DNA of 10,889 bases from Chloroflexota bacterium (GCA_016215145.1 JACRLA010000108.1:1-10889), one strand, 5' to 3'; shown: positions 1-5,670, counted from the first letter of the stretch. Translations and numbers: made by a program. Notes: generated by a model not told the origin, from the sequence alone.

Positions 1-497
1 ATGATCACTTTTTTCGTCGGATCGAAATCCGCCGCGCGCGCCAACTTAATCGCTTCACCATTCGCGCGCGCGGAAACCGCCTCACCCACCCACGCTACAC
101 GCGGATAATAATCCTTCAACTCTTTCGCCACGCCATTGAGATCGAGCACGCTCACGCTCAACATCTTTAACAACTGGTTATCGCCCGAATCAATTTCAGC
201 GTGTTCAAAATCGGGGCAGCGACTCGGCGGACGATCTCCGTTCACAAAATCGTTATAGCTCTTCACCACCACTGGCGCGTAGCCCTGCGCGTTGGCAACT
301 CGCACCGCCATAGATCGATCTGCCGATGAGTAAGGAACAGTTAAGATACGCGCCTCAAACGGAAACACATTCGGCACAGGAGCTAATTGATAGGGCGCGG
401 GCAAAATAGGAATGACGATGTAACTGAAGAACCACAGATCAATATATAAAATCGTCAACAACATGACGCTTCGACCACACCTGACAGGTCTGTTCAT
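1..497 (-). CDS. YfhO-like protein, C-terminal segment (partial, frame-separated from 511-1935)
   Basis: The minus strand is open from ATG 497 to the left window edge (165 codons). A second ATG at 464 begins the recognisable part, a hydrophobic stretch MLLTILYIDLWFFSYIVIP. After it comes a probably extracytoplasmic region with ILTVPYSSADR, NAQGYAPVVVKSYNDFV, YYPRVAWVGEA and DFDPTKKVI. As I know the YfhO family, this is the usual order of its C-terminal domain (GYxP...YxxF, then PRxWVVGEA, then FDPxxxV). This frame differs from the large YfhO-like ORF just upstream, and a 59-bp palindromic element (478-536) lies between them. The piece may be the displaced end of that gene, the rest of a second tandem copy, or a separately translated fragment. 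No Shine-Dalgarno site is visible before 497 or 464, so the start is uncertain. The C-terminus is off the window. Confidence 0.6.
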   Translation of the reverse strand, partial: MNRPVRCGRSVMLLTILYIDLWFFSYIVIPILPAPYQLAPVPNVFPFEARILTVPYSSADRSMAVRVANAQGYAPVVVKSYNDFVNGDRPPSRCPDFEHAEIDSGDNQLLKMLSVSVLDLNGVAKELKDYYPRVAWVGEAVSARANGEAIKLARAADFDPTKKVI

Positions 498-536
498 AAT
501 TTGGCGAGTATTAAATTCGGCAAGACCTGTCGGGTG
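478..536. repeat. 59-bp palindromic element with 14-bp arms
   Basis: Left arm CACCTGACAGGTCT (478-491) pairs with right arm AGACCTGTCGGGTG (523-536), with one mismatch. The arm core ACCTGACAGGT is itself a small palindrome. It is shared with the element at 1130-1192, so the two belong to one family. The 31-bp centre is A+T-rich and contains the stop codon of the upstream YfhO-like reading frame. There is no transposase or coding capacity. Confidence 0.8.
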
Positions 537-1935
537 AGGCGAGCCACGACATCCAACCATAGAAGGTTGGATCATAAGATTGTGGTCGCTCTCGATACAA
601 CATCACGTCAAAGACGAGTGCGATTAAGAGCAACGCGCCCGCCATCCAAACGTGCCACCGTCGTGGCGAGTCGACCACGCGCTCCATGCCCAAGCCCGCC
701 AGCCCCGCCAAAGCAAAAGCGATCATCACAATAAACGTGAACGGTTGGCGTATAACGGCGAGACCGGGAATCAGATCGCGCGCGAGTGGATAAACGGGTG
801 ACGAGGGACCAACGCTCAAGAGGAAACCGACGGCGCCCCATCCGATCCACAGCCATTTCGCGCGGTTCGGATTCGCCAAGCCGATCATCGCCAACGTGAT
901 CGCCATCGCCCCAACGTAACCATTGCGTTCCCATTCAAAAAATGGATCGAATGGCGAGCGGGCTAAACCGAAGAATGCAAAATCGGAGAGCGTGATCGAA
1001 AGATTGTTCGCGCACTCAAGAGGCAAACCATTGACTCGGCTCGAGAGTGAGGCGAACTCAAGCGACGGCAACAACTGCGGCGCGGCGATTCCGATCATGG
1101 TGATCGCGCCGATGAAAATTCGCAAGACGACACCTGACAGGTTTTGCGAAGCATCCCGCAGTGAAGCGGAGTGGACAAAACCTGTCAGGTGTGTAACGAG
1201 CCACCACACGCCCAACACGATCACCATCGCTTCGGCAACGGCGGCGATGCGCGCCGCGCCCGCCAGAAACATCATGGCGGTGACAATGCCGGCGATGAGC
1301 GCGTTCCACAAACCTTCAAGGTTTCGGAAACCTTGAAGGTTTAAAGTGCGACTCCACGCCCACACTACCCAAGGCAACCAGGCAATCGAGTATATCCATT
1401 CGAGATGACCGCCTTTGATGTGAGTGATCACTACGCCGCTTAACATGAAGGTGATCGCCGAGGTGAACGCGGCGGCGCGGCTCATGTTCTGATTCCGAAT
1501 CACGGCATACATCCCCAACCCCGCCCAACCGATGTGCAGCATCATCCCTAACCCAAACGAATAATCGAGCGGGAAGAAACGCAAGAACCACGACGGTGGA
1601 TAGAAGACCATCATCTGCGGGTTGGCGAAGAAAGGGTAGCCCGAAAAGAAAAATGGATTCCACTGCGGCAGCCGCCACTGGACGAGTTCGGCGCGGGTGA
1701 ACGATTCCCAAAAATAAAATTGCGTGAAGTCACTGCCGCTGATCATTAAGTTCGGGCGCACCAATGCGCGCCCGAAGACGAGAAACGACAAGCCAAACAG
1801 AATCAACGCGGCGGAAAAATATTCCGAACGAAGAATTGTGCTTAACGATTTGCGCGTAAATGCCAACAGCCGACGAAGGTATGGGGTGAAGGGATGGGAT
1901 TCGAGTTCGTTCATAACGCGTCGATCATACCGCAT
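511..1935 (-). CDS. YfhO-like polytopic membrane protein, probably truncated
   Basis: Encodes 474 residues with about ten or more hydrophobic segments. The N-terminal part has SDFTQFYFWESF (68-79) and LPQWNPFFFSGYPFFANPQ (89-107), followed by MVFYPPSWF. This is the first-loop signature of YfhO-like proteins, GT-C-fold membrane proteins linked to envelope glycosylation. IRQPFTF near 395-401 also fits. Residues 199-209 and 249-269 are exactly encoded by a 33-bp and a 63-bp palindrome, so they look like inserted, non-ancestral peptide. The protein ends at TAA 511-513, inside a third palindromic element, just after LLLIALVFDVMLY. The usual extracytoplasmic domain is missing but appears in another frame at 1-497, so the gene may be broken. 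Start 1935 has GGGAGGG seven bases upstream; ATG 1914 (MNELESHPF) is an alternative without a clear ribosome site. Function beyond membrane glycosylation is inference. Confidence 0.72.
   Translation of the reverse strand: MRYDRRVMNELESHPFTPYLRRLLAFTRKSLSTILRSEYFSAALILFGLSFLVFGRALVRPNLMISGSDFTQFYFWESFTRAELVQWRLPQWNPFFFSGYPFFANPQMMVFYPPSWFLRFFPLDYSFGLGMMLHIGWAGLGMYAVIRNQNMSRAAAFTSAITFMLSGVVITHIKGGHLEWIYSIAWLPWVVWAWSRTLNLQGFRNLEGLWNALIAGIVTAMMFLAGAARIAAVAEAMVIVLGVWWLVTHLTGFVHSASLRDASQNLSGVVLRIFIGAITMIGIAAPQLLPSLEFASLSSRVNGLPLECANNLSITLSDFAFFGLARSPFDPFFEWERNGYVGAMAITLAMIGLANPNRAKWLWIGWGAVGFLLSVGPSSPVYPLARDLIPGLAVIRQPFTFIVMIAFALAGLAGLGMERVVDSPRRWHVWMAGALLLIALVFDVMLYRERPQSYDPTFYGWMSWLASPDRSCRI
551..572. 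repeat. 22-bp palindrome inside the YfhO-like frame
   Basis: ATCCAACC (551-558) and GGTTGGAT (565-572) form a perfect 8-bp stem with a 6-base loop. It lies 14 bp from the 59-bp element, near the 3' end of the YfhO-like ORF, where it encodes part of DPTFYGWM. It may be a shorter member of the same palindrome class. On length alone it is weaker evidence than the others. Confidence 0.55.
1130..1192. repeat. 63-bp palindromic element, in frame within the YfhO-like gene
   Basis: Perfect 17-bp arms, ACACCTGACAGGTTTTG (1130-1146) and CAAAACCTGTCAGGTGT (1176-1192), flank a 29-bp centre. The arms share the ACCTGACAGGT core with the element at 478-536. The total is exactly 63 bp, or 21 codons. On the minus strand it is read without a stop as residues 249-269 of the YfhO-like protein, starting HLTGFVHSAS and ending NLSGV. 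It behaves as a phase-neutral insertion. Confidence 0.85.
1310..1342. repeat. 33-bp palindrome, in frame within the YfhO-like gene
   Basis: AAACCTTCAAGGTTTC (1310-1325) and GAAACCTTGAAGGTTT (1327-1342) are perfect 16-bp arms around a single base. Each arm is itself nearly palindromic (ACCTT/AAGGT). The 33 bp equal 11 codons and encode residues 199-209, NLQGFRNLEGL, of the YfhO-like protein, just after a predicted membrane segment. The size matches the palindromes at 5595, 6640 and 8044. Confidence 0.85.
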
Positions 1936-1941
1936 CGTTAC

Positions 1942-1975
1942 ACCCTCCCGAAGGTTTCAGAACCTTCGGGAGGGT
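1942..1975. repeat. 34-bp palindrome in the divergent intergenic region
   Basis: ACCCTCCCGAAGGTT (1942-1956) and AACCTTCGGGAGGGT (1961-1975) are perfect 15-bp arms with a 4-base loop. It lies between the YfhO-like gene (minus) and the glycosyltransferase (plus). Read on the minus strand, its second arm supplies GGGAGGG seven bases before ATG 1935. The only plausible ribosome site for that start would therefore be inside a hairpin. Confidence 0.8.
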
Positions 1976-1990
1976 AATTACACACCCATG

Positions 1991-1996
1991 TATAAT
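1991..1996 (+). promoter_or_regulatory. TATAAT -10 box, leaderless start for the glycosyltransferase
   Basis: A perfect TATAAT ends eight bases before ATG 2005, so transcription would begin at or next to the start codon and leave no room for a Shine-Dalgarno site. No good -35 hexamer is visible; that position is taken by the 34-bp palindrome. On the opposite strand the same bases read TATACA (1994-1989), which could serve the divergent YfhO-like gene. Confidence 0.6.
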
Positions 1997-2004
1997 CCGC
2001 CCGC

Positions 2005-3447
2005 ATGAAAATTAAATCTTCGGTTGTGCTGCTGTTGTTGATCTTGCTCTATTGGCTGACGCGATTCATCGCGCTCGACTCGTTTTCGTTGTTCTTGGAT
2101 GAAGCCGGTCATTTGTGGTGGGCGCGTGACGTGTGGCGGCTGCATCCTTTTGGGTCAACCATTGACGGGCGATGGCTCAACGTATTGTGGATCGCCGTTT
2201 TCTATCCTTTCAACTCTACGATCTGGATTGCGCGAGCGAGCGTGGCGCTGGTGACGACGGCGGGCTTCGCTTGCGTGCTGGCGACGACACGGCATTATTT
2301 TTCGTTACGGGCAACGGTGATCGCTGGCTTGCTTTACATCTTCATGCCGCTCACGTTTTTCTTCGAGCGGCTGGCACTCGCCGATTCGATCTCCGCGCCG
2401 TTTGTGGCGGCGGCGATTTGGATGGTGAGCGTGAAATTTTCTCAAGCAAAGACATCTCGTGAACAACTCGCGTGGGGCGCATTGGGCGGTGTGATGCTGA
2501 CGGCGGCGATCTTGAGTAAGATTTCTAATTTGATTTTTCTCTGCCTCCCGTTGTTGGCGGCGATCTTTTTGTTTAACTGGAAAGAGTGGCGCAAAGGATT
2601 CACATTGGCAAGCGCAATGTATGTCGGTTGCGCCATTACGCTTGCGCCACTCGTGATGGTGATCAGGTTTTTTACCAGTTCGTCGTTGGGTTTAAATTTG
2701 GTGACAATAAAGACGGGCGGGACTCTGGCTGAACTGCCCGCGCAAATTTTTGGCGCGAGTCAAACCGTGCTGTCGTTTTTGTCGGCCTATCTGCCGTTCC
2801 CGATGTGGTTGATCATTTTGATCGGGATTGGCGTGGCGGTATGGCGCGGCGGGCGCGTGGCGTGGTTCAACGCCAGTGTGTTAGCGGCGACGATGGCAGT
2901 GTTGATCGTGCAGACTCGTCCGGCGTATTTAGCCTCTCGCTTTTTGCCGGTCTACGCGCCGATGATTGTTATTTTGGTTGGGGGCGGGTTGGCGGCGATC
3001 ACGATCCATTGGCGGCGCGTCTGGGTGATCGGCGGCGTCGCGCTGATGATCGGTTCAGGTGTGATGTTCGCTTGGCAGGGGTGGATCGATCCGACACAAT
3101 TGCCGCTTGAGCAAAGTGATCGCTGGCATTACATCACGGGCTGGCCCAATAGTTACGCGCTGCGTGATGTGACGACTGAATTTTTGAATCGTGACGAGAC
3201 GGCGCAAATTGTGGCGTTGGATTTAGGAAGCACGCAAAAGATGGATGGCTATTTGTTGGGGCGCACGACGAAAGTGACGACGCGCTGGTATCGCGGCGAT
3301 TTTTCGTTGAATGGTTCGTGGTTAATCATTGAGGCGACATCGCAAATGGAAGAGTTAGCGCGATTGAATTTAAAGGTGACAGAAGTAAAACGATATTATC
3401 GTCCGGGTAATACGTCGCCGGTGATTCTTTATCGCGTTGACCCTTGA
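2005..3447 (+). CDS. GT-C family membrane glycosyltransferase (PMT/ArnT-like)
   Basis: Encodes 480 residues. An N-terminal membrane helix (about 6-24) is followed by SLFLDEAGHLWWARDVWR. Its acidic pair D32-E33 lies where GT-C enzymes keep their catalytic Asp in the first external loop. FFFERLALADSISAPF (118-133) resembles the second loop of the PMT/ArnT-like (GT39/GT83-type) group, and ASRFLPVYAPM (300-310) the later conserved loop. There are about nine to eleven hydrophobic helices, then a soluble C-terminal part from about 350 with SDRWHYITGWPNSY. By family it would move a sugar from a lipid-phosphate donor to an acceptor at the outer membrane face; donor and acceptor cannot be read here. 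It is divergent from the YfhO-like gene. The start is chosen from TATAAT eight bases upstream (leaderless). The stop codon overlaps the -35 box of the tRNA gene. Confidence 0.82.
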   Translation: MKIKSSVVLLLLILLYWLTRFIALDSFSLFLDEAGHLWWARDVWRLHPFGSTIDGRWLNVLWIAVFYPFNSTIWIARASVALVTTAGFACVLATTRHYFSLRATVIAGLLYIFMPLTFFFERLALADSISAPFVAAAIWMVSVKFSQAKTSREQLAWGALGGVMLTAAILSKISNLIFLCLPLLAAIFLFNWKEWRKGFTLASAMYVGCAITLAPLVMVIRFFTSSSLGLNLVTIKTGGTLAELPAQIFGASQTVLSFLSAYLPFPMWLIILIGIGVAVWRGGRVAWFNASVLAATMAVLIVQTRPAYLASRFLPVYAPMIVILVGGGLAAITIHWRRVWVIGGVALMIGSGVMFAWQGWIDPTQLPLEQSDRWHYITGWPNSYALRDVTTEFLNRDETAQIVALDLGSTQKMDGYLLGRTTKVTTRWYRGDFSLNGSWLIIEATSQMEELARLNLKVTEVKRYYRPGNTSPVILYRVDP

Positions 3448-3471
3448 CCATTTAGCTAGAAAAGGTAAAAT
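3444..3471 (+). promoter_or_regulatory. Promoter of the tRNA-Leu gene
   Basis: TTGACC (3444-3449), a 16-bp spacer and TAAAAT (3466-3471) form a good sigma-70-type promoter. Its expected start is a few bases before tRNA position 1 at 3483. A second TTGACC lies just upstream (3437-3442) as a 7-bp-shifted repeat. The -35 box overlaps the glycosyltransferase stop codon, so the two units are packed tightly. Confidence 0.72.
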
Positions 3472-3597
3472 GCAAACACTTCGGGGCAGTGGCGTAATGG
3501 CAGCCGCCGGAGACTTAACAATTTGAGCGCCATGAGCGAAATCTCATGGTGGATGGAGTCAAAATCGGCGAAACCTATTTGGCAACGCCGAGCGAAG

Positions 3598-4065
3598 TTA
3601 CTTTGACTTCTTGTTCTTGCCACGATAAGTTGTGGTAAGAGCATGACAGTTGGGACAGAGCAAAGTGAGGTTATCAAGAGAGTTATCTTGATGATCGCCG
3701 TTCTTATGCTCCAGTTCCAGAGGAATTGGCTGACCTTTCCAACTTGTCAACCCACAGTTATAGCATCTATGCTTAAAGATGCCCGCTTTGAGCAATCGAT
3801 TCTTTAGCTTGTAGGATTGAATGGAGCGTTTGTTGTTCAAGTAGTCCTCGATAGGTAATTGAGGACCGCGAACCAAACCTTTGTTCCACGGTTGACCGGA
3901 GAGGTGAGAAGTATCCAGACCCAGTTCTTTGATTCGATGTTTGAGCGCCGCATAATTACCGCCAGCTTCTTTGAGACCTAATTGGCTGAGAATTTGGCGA
4001 TACGATGTGGAAGCCCGAACAGCATCAATGAATTGTCCGTCTGTGTATTTTCTCTTTCGTGGCAT
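3598..4065 (-). CDS. HNH homing endonuclease, antisense within the intron P6 loop
   Basis: Encodes 155 residues. A basic N-terminus (MPRKRKYTDGQF) and a helical region (about 8-50, SYRQILSQLGLKEAGGNY) may bind DNA. The C-terminal HNH fold shows CYNC (101-104), LELEHKNGDHQDNSLDNL (116-133) and CPNCH (137-141). Likely catalytic residues are H120, N132 and H141; C101, C104, C137 and C140 probably bind a structural zinc. A strong GGAGGA site (4073-4068) sits two bases before ATG 4065. The gene runs opposite to the tRNA and intron, so it cannot be translated from the pre-tRNA. Its stop codon and ribosome site touch the two arms of the P6 extension. No convincing promoter is visible on this strand; read-through from the metallopeptidase gene upstream is possible. 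A role in spreading the intron to empty tRNA-Leu genes is inference from position and family. Confidence 0.87.
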   Translation of the reverse strand: MPRKRKYTDGQFIDAVRASTSYRQILSQLGLKEAGGNYAALKHRIKELGLDTSHLSGQPWNKGLVRGPQLPIEDYLNNKRSIQSYKLKNRLLKAGIFKHRCYNCGLTSWKGQPIPLELEHKNGDHQDNSLDNLTLLCPNCHALTTTYRGKNKKSK

Positions 4066-4067
4066 AT

Positions 4068-4073
4068 TCCTCC
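4068..4073 (-). promoter_or_regulatory. Shine-Dalgarno GGAGGA of the HNH endonuclease
   Basis: GGAGGA reads on the minus strand two bases before ATG 4065, with GGAGG four to five bases away. Its outer base is shared with the P6 3' arm (4073-4080). The sequence joining ribozyme and endonuclease is therefore minimal. Confidence 0.75.
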
Positions 4074-4246
4074 AAAGTAAAACGTGTAGAGACTAGACGG
4101 CTCCTACCTGACTAGCATCATGCTAAAAGGTAAAGGCATAGTCCAGACCACAAACTACAGTATGTAGGTAGCGCAAGCTATAGTGGTAAGAAAATCTTCT
4201 GCTCGCAAGAGCGTGTGGGTTCAACTCCCACCTGCCCCACAAAAGG

Positions 4247-4288
4247 ATGAAGGATGAATGTGGAATTATGAAAACATTCATCCTTCAT
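4247..4288. terminator. Hairpin between convergent tRNA-Leu and peptidase genes
   Basis: ATGAAGGATGAATGT (4247-4261) and ACATTCATCCTTCAT (4274-4288) are perfect 15-bp arms with a 12-base loop. On the minus strand the hairpin is followed by CCTTTT, a weak T-tract that could end transcription of the metallopeptidase gene before it runs antisense into the tRNA. On the plus strand no clear T-tract follows. It may instead be another intergenic repeat. Confidence 0.5.
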
Positions 4289-4298
4289 TCCGTTAACT

Positions 4299-5570
4299 TC
4301 ATTTGATCGCTTTCTGCAACTCCTCAAAACTCGTCATCCACGACATGCTATCCAAAAATGATTTAAGCGTTGGGCTGCGTTTGCGAAATTCAACGACGGC
4401 CGGACCGACCGGGTCTTGACCGCCCGCGCCCGGACCGGCGTTATACGATCCGTGAAAAGCAAAATAGGCTTGGTTGAGTTTGCGAATCTGATAACCCTTC
4501 GTCCAAAAAAACTGTCGTCGCTCTTCCATGTAGGCTTCGGCTTGCTCAATTTTTCCTTCTAACAAAAGTTGATCCACAGTCACGCGCGTCTCGCGCATCT
4601 CAAGATTAAAGTTGAAGACGTTGGGATCACGAGTCGGGGTGGGCGCCCGAGTCGGGGCGGGACCGGGTGTGCGCGTGGGGCGCGGACTCGGCGTGGGGGT
4701 CGGCGGCGGCACCCGTTCCGGATAATAGCGGGCGATCACTATCTGCCCGATCTCCTGTCCGAAGATCGTCGCCGTCGTTTCGTTGATCGTGCGTAACTGC
4801 GGCGAGTTATCGTAATTGACTCCGAGCGGGCGCAGGGTGAGGTAGTTGTGCGACCACTCGTGCGCGCCGACTTCGGCGATGTAATTAAGGTTTGCCGTCT
4901 CGTAAACCATTGCCGGGTACGACCCCAACCCGCCGATGGGTTCGATGATGGCGGAAACGTTTAACTCTTTTTCGATCTTTGATTCGAGCGCGACTTTATC
5001 ATCTGCCGACAAGCCGGGCTCAACCATAGAGTAAGCGATTCGTTCAATGCGATCACGCGGCGAGACGATGAGATAGCCGGGCAGTGCCGAGATGTGAAAT
5101 GAGATAGGCGGGAGGAGTTGACCGCCTGTGGTAAATCCCTCCTCAGTTAATATCGCGCTAATCTGTTCTTGCAAAATTCCTTCGGCGAGTGGTTGAAGTT
5201 TATCTAACCGCGCCCGCGTTTGATCGAGCTGCGCTCGCAGATCGCGGCTGGCGGCAACAGGATCGGTTTGTTTGGGGTCGGTAAAAATTTCATCTATCTG
5301 CCCGCGCATCTTCAACATCCGATTCATTTGATCGAAATACTCCAACACGATCTGCTTGCGCTGATTCGCGCTCATGTAATTTTGCTCGGATGAAATACTT
5401 TGAGAGACTTTCACTCCGAGCGCGTCCAGAGTCCACGTCACAAAATCAAACTGCCTGCCGCTGACGCGCACATCCACTTGGGTGGGGATGTCGGCGATCA
5501 CGCGCACATCGGCATGAAAGGTGAGAGCGATGAAAAAAGTGAGGAGGGTGAAATGGATGAGACGAAGCAT
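4299..5570 (-). CDS. Secreted zinc metallopeptidase candidate (HEWSH motif)
   Basis: Encodes 423 residues. The hydrophobic N-terminus (MLRLIHFTLLTFFIALTF) looks like a signal peptide or anchor. Residues 66-145 are helical and charge-rich, perhaps coiled coil. EVGAHEWSHNYL (233-244) contains HExxH (H237, E238, H241), the zinc-binding and catalytic motif of many metallopeptidases. NETTATIFGQEIG (263-275) follows 20-odd residues later and offers E264 or E273 as third ligand. A Pro/Thr-rich segment (288-316, PTPTPSPRPTRTPGPAPT) interrupts the region after the active site. The tail has AFHGSYNAGPGAGGQDPVGP (371-390). I do not recognise a named family, and peptidase activity is inferred only from the motif. 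The start is supported by TATAAT six bases upstream, pointing to a leaderless mRNA. The gene converges on the tRNA-Leu locus. Confidence 0.72.
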   Translation of the reverse strand: MLRLIHFTLLTFFIALTFHADVRVIADIPTQVDVRVSGRQFDFVTWTLDALGVKVSQSISSEQNYMSANQRKQIVLEYFDQMNRMLKMRGQIDEIFTDPKQTDPVAASRDLRAQLDQTRARLDKLQPLAEGILQEQISAILTEEGFTTGGQLLPPISFHISALPGYLIVSPRDRIERIAYSMVEPGLSADDKVALESKIEKELNVSAIIEPIGGLGSYPAMVYETANLNYIAEVGAHEWSHNYLTLRPLGVNYDNSPQLRTINETTATIFGQEIGQIVIARYYPERVPPPTPTPSPRPTRTPGPAPTRAPTPTRDPNVFNFNLEMRETRVTVDQLLLEGKIEQAEAYMEERRQFFWTKGYQIRKLNQAYFAFHGSYNAGPGAGGQDPVGPAVVEFRKRSPTLKSFLDSMSWMTSFEELQKAIK

Positions 5571-5576
5571 AATGGA

Positions 5577-5582
5577 ATTATA
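5577..5582 (-). promoter_or_regulatory. TATAAT -10 box, leaderless start for the peptidase
   Basis: TATAAT reads on the minus strand (5582-5577) and ends six bases before ATG 5570. The spacing places the transcription start at the ATG. No clear -35 hexamer is present; a 33-bp palindrome occupies that area. Confidence 0.55.
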
Positions 5583-5594
5583 AGTGAATCAGCA

Positions 5595-5627
5595 AGAAAC
5601 CCGTTTTCTTGGAGAAAACGGGTTTCT
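5595..5627. repeat. 33-bp palindrome between divergent peptidase and epimerase genes
   Basis: AGAAACCCGTTTTCT (5595-5609) and AGAAAACGGGTTTCT (5613-5627) are perfect 15-bp arms with a TGG loop. It lies between two divergent starts, so it is not a terminator for either neighbour. The 15-3-15 layout is the same as at 6640 and 8044, although the arm sequence differs. Confidence 0.85.
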
Positions 5628-5670
5628 ACAGCGACAAGGTGAATCGGCGGGCAAGCATCATCTTGTCACC

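Larger units (their letters stand above)
3517..4190 (+). mobile_element. Group I (IC3-type) self-splicing intron in tRNA-Leu(UAA)
   Basis: The intron is 674 nt; removing the internal ORF leaves 206 nt, a compact ribozyme. P1 pairs exon CTT (3514-3516) with GAG (3525-3527), with the expected U-G pair at the splice site. P2 is CCATGAG/CTCATGG (3530-3536, 3543-3549). P3 is GGAGTC (3555-3560) with GACGGCTCC (4096-4104). P4 is CGGCG (3566-3570) with CGCCG (3586-3590). P5 is reduced to about CC/GG. P6 is extended by TTACTTTG/CAAAGTAA (3598-3605, 4073-4080). P7 is GACTA/TAGTC (4091-4095, 4139-4143). P8 is TACCT/AGGTA with an inner TAGCA/TGCTA. P9 is ACCAC/GTGGT enclosing two hairpins, one with a GCAA loop. 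The intron ends in G4190. From memory, the core closely resembles the Azoarcus tRNA-Ile and cyanobacterial tRNA-Leu introns. It is very likely self-splicing and, with its endonuclease, possibly mobile. Confidence 0.93.
3483..4239 (+). tRNA. trnL: tRNA-Leu(UAA), interrupted by a group I intron
   Basis: Exon 1 is 3483-3516 and exon 2 is 4191-4239; joined they fold as a class II tRNA. The acceptor stem is GGGGCAG (3483-3489) with CTGCCCC (4232-4238), discriminator A, and no encoded CCA. The D arm is GCG/CGC with GG in its loop. The anticodon stem is GGAGA/TCTTC with one G-U pair, and the loop CTTAAAA gives anticodon UAA. The long variable arm, GCTC-GCAA-GAGC, is typical of leucine tRNA. The T arm is GTGGG-TTCAACT-CCCAC. 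The split falls exactly between U34 and A35, the site long known for group I introns of cyanobacterial and plastid tRNA-Leu(UAA). Without splicing this tRNA cannot form an anticodon loop. Whether another UUA-reading tRNA exists in the genome cannot be judged here. Confidence 0.95.

Noticed and set aside
923..1336. Open frame of 137 codons on the plus strand opposite the YfhO-like gene
   Set aside because: It is a shadow of the minus-strand gene: no ribosome site, no family features, low-complexity composition, and it passes through two palindromes.
3517..4190. Group II intron or degraded tRNA
   Set aside because: There is no domain V or reverse transcriptase, while P1-P9 and terminal G of a group I intron are clear; both exons form perfect tRNA stems, so the tRNA is not degraded.
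4681..4800. Plus-strand Arg/Gly-rich open frame opposite the peptidase linker
   Set aside because: It is the complement of the PT-rich codons; composition explains it and there is no start signal.
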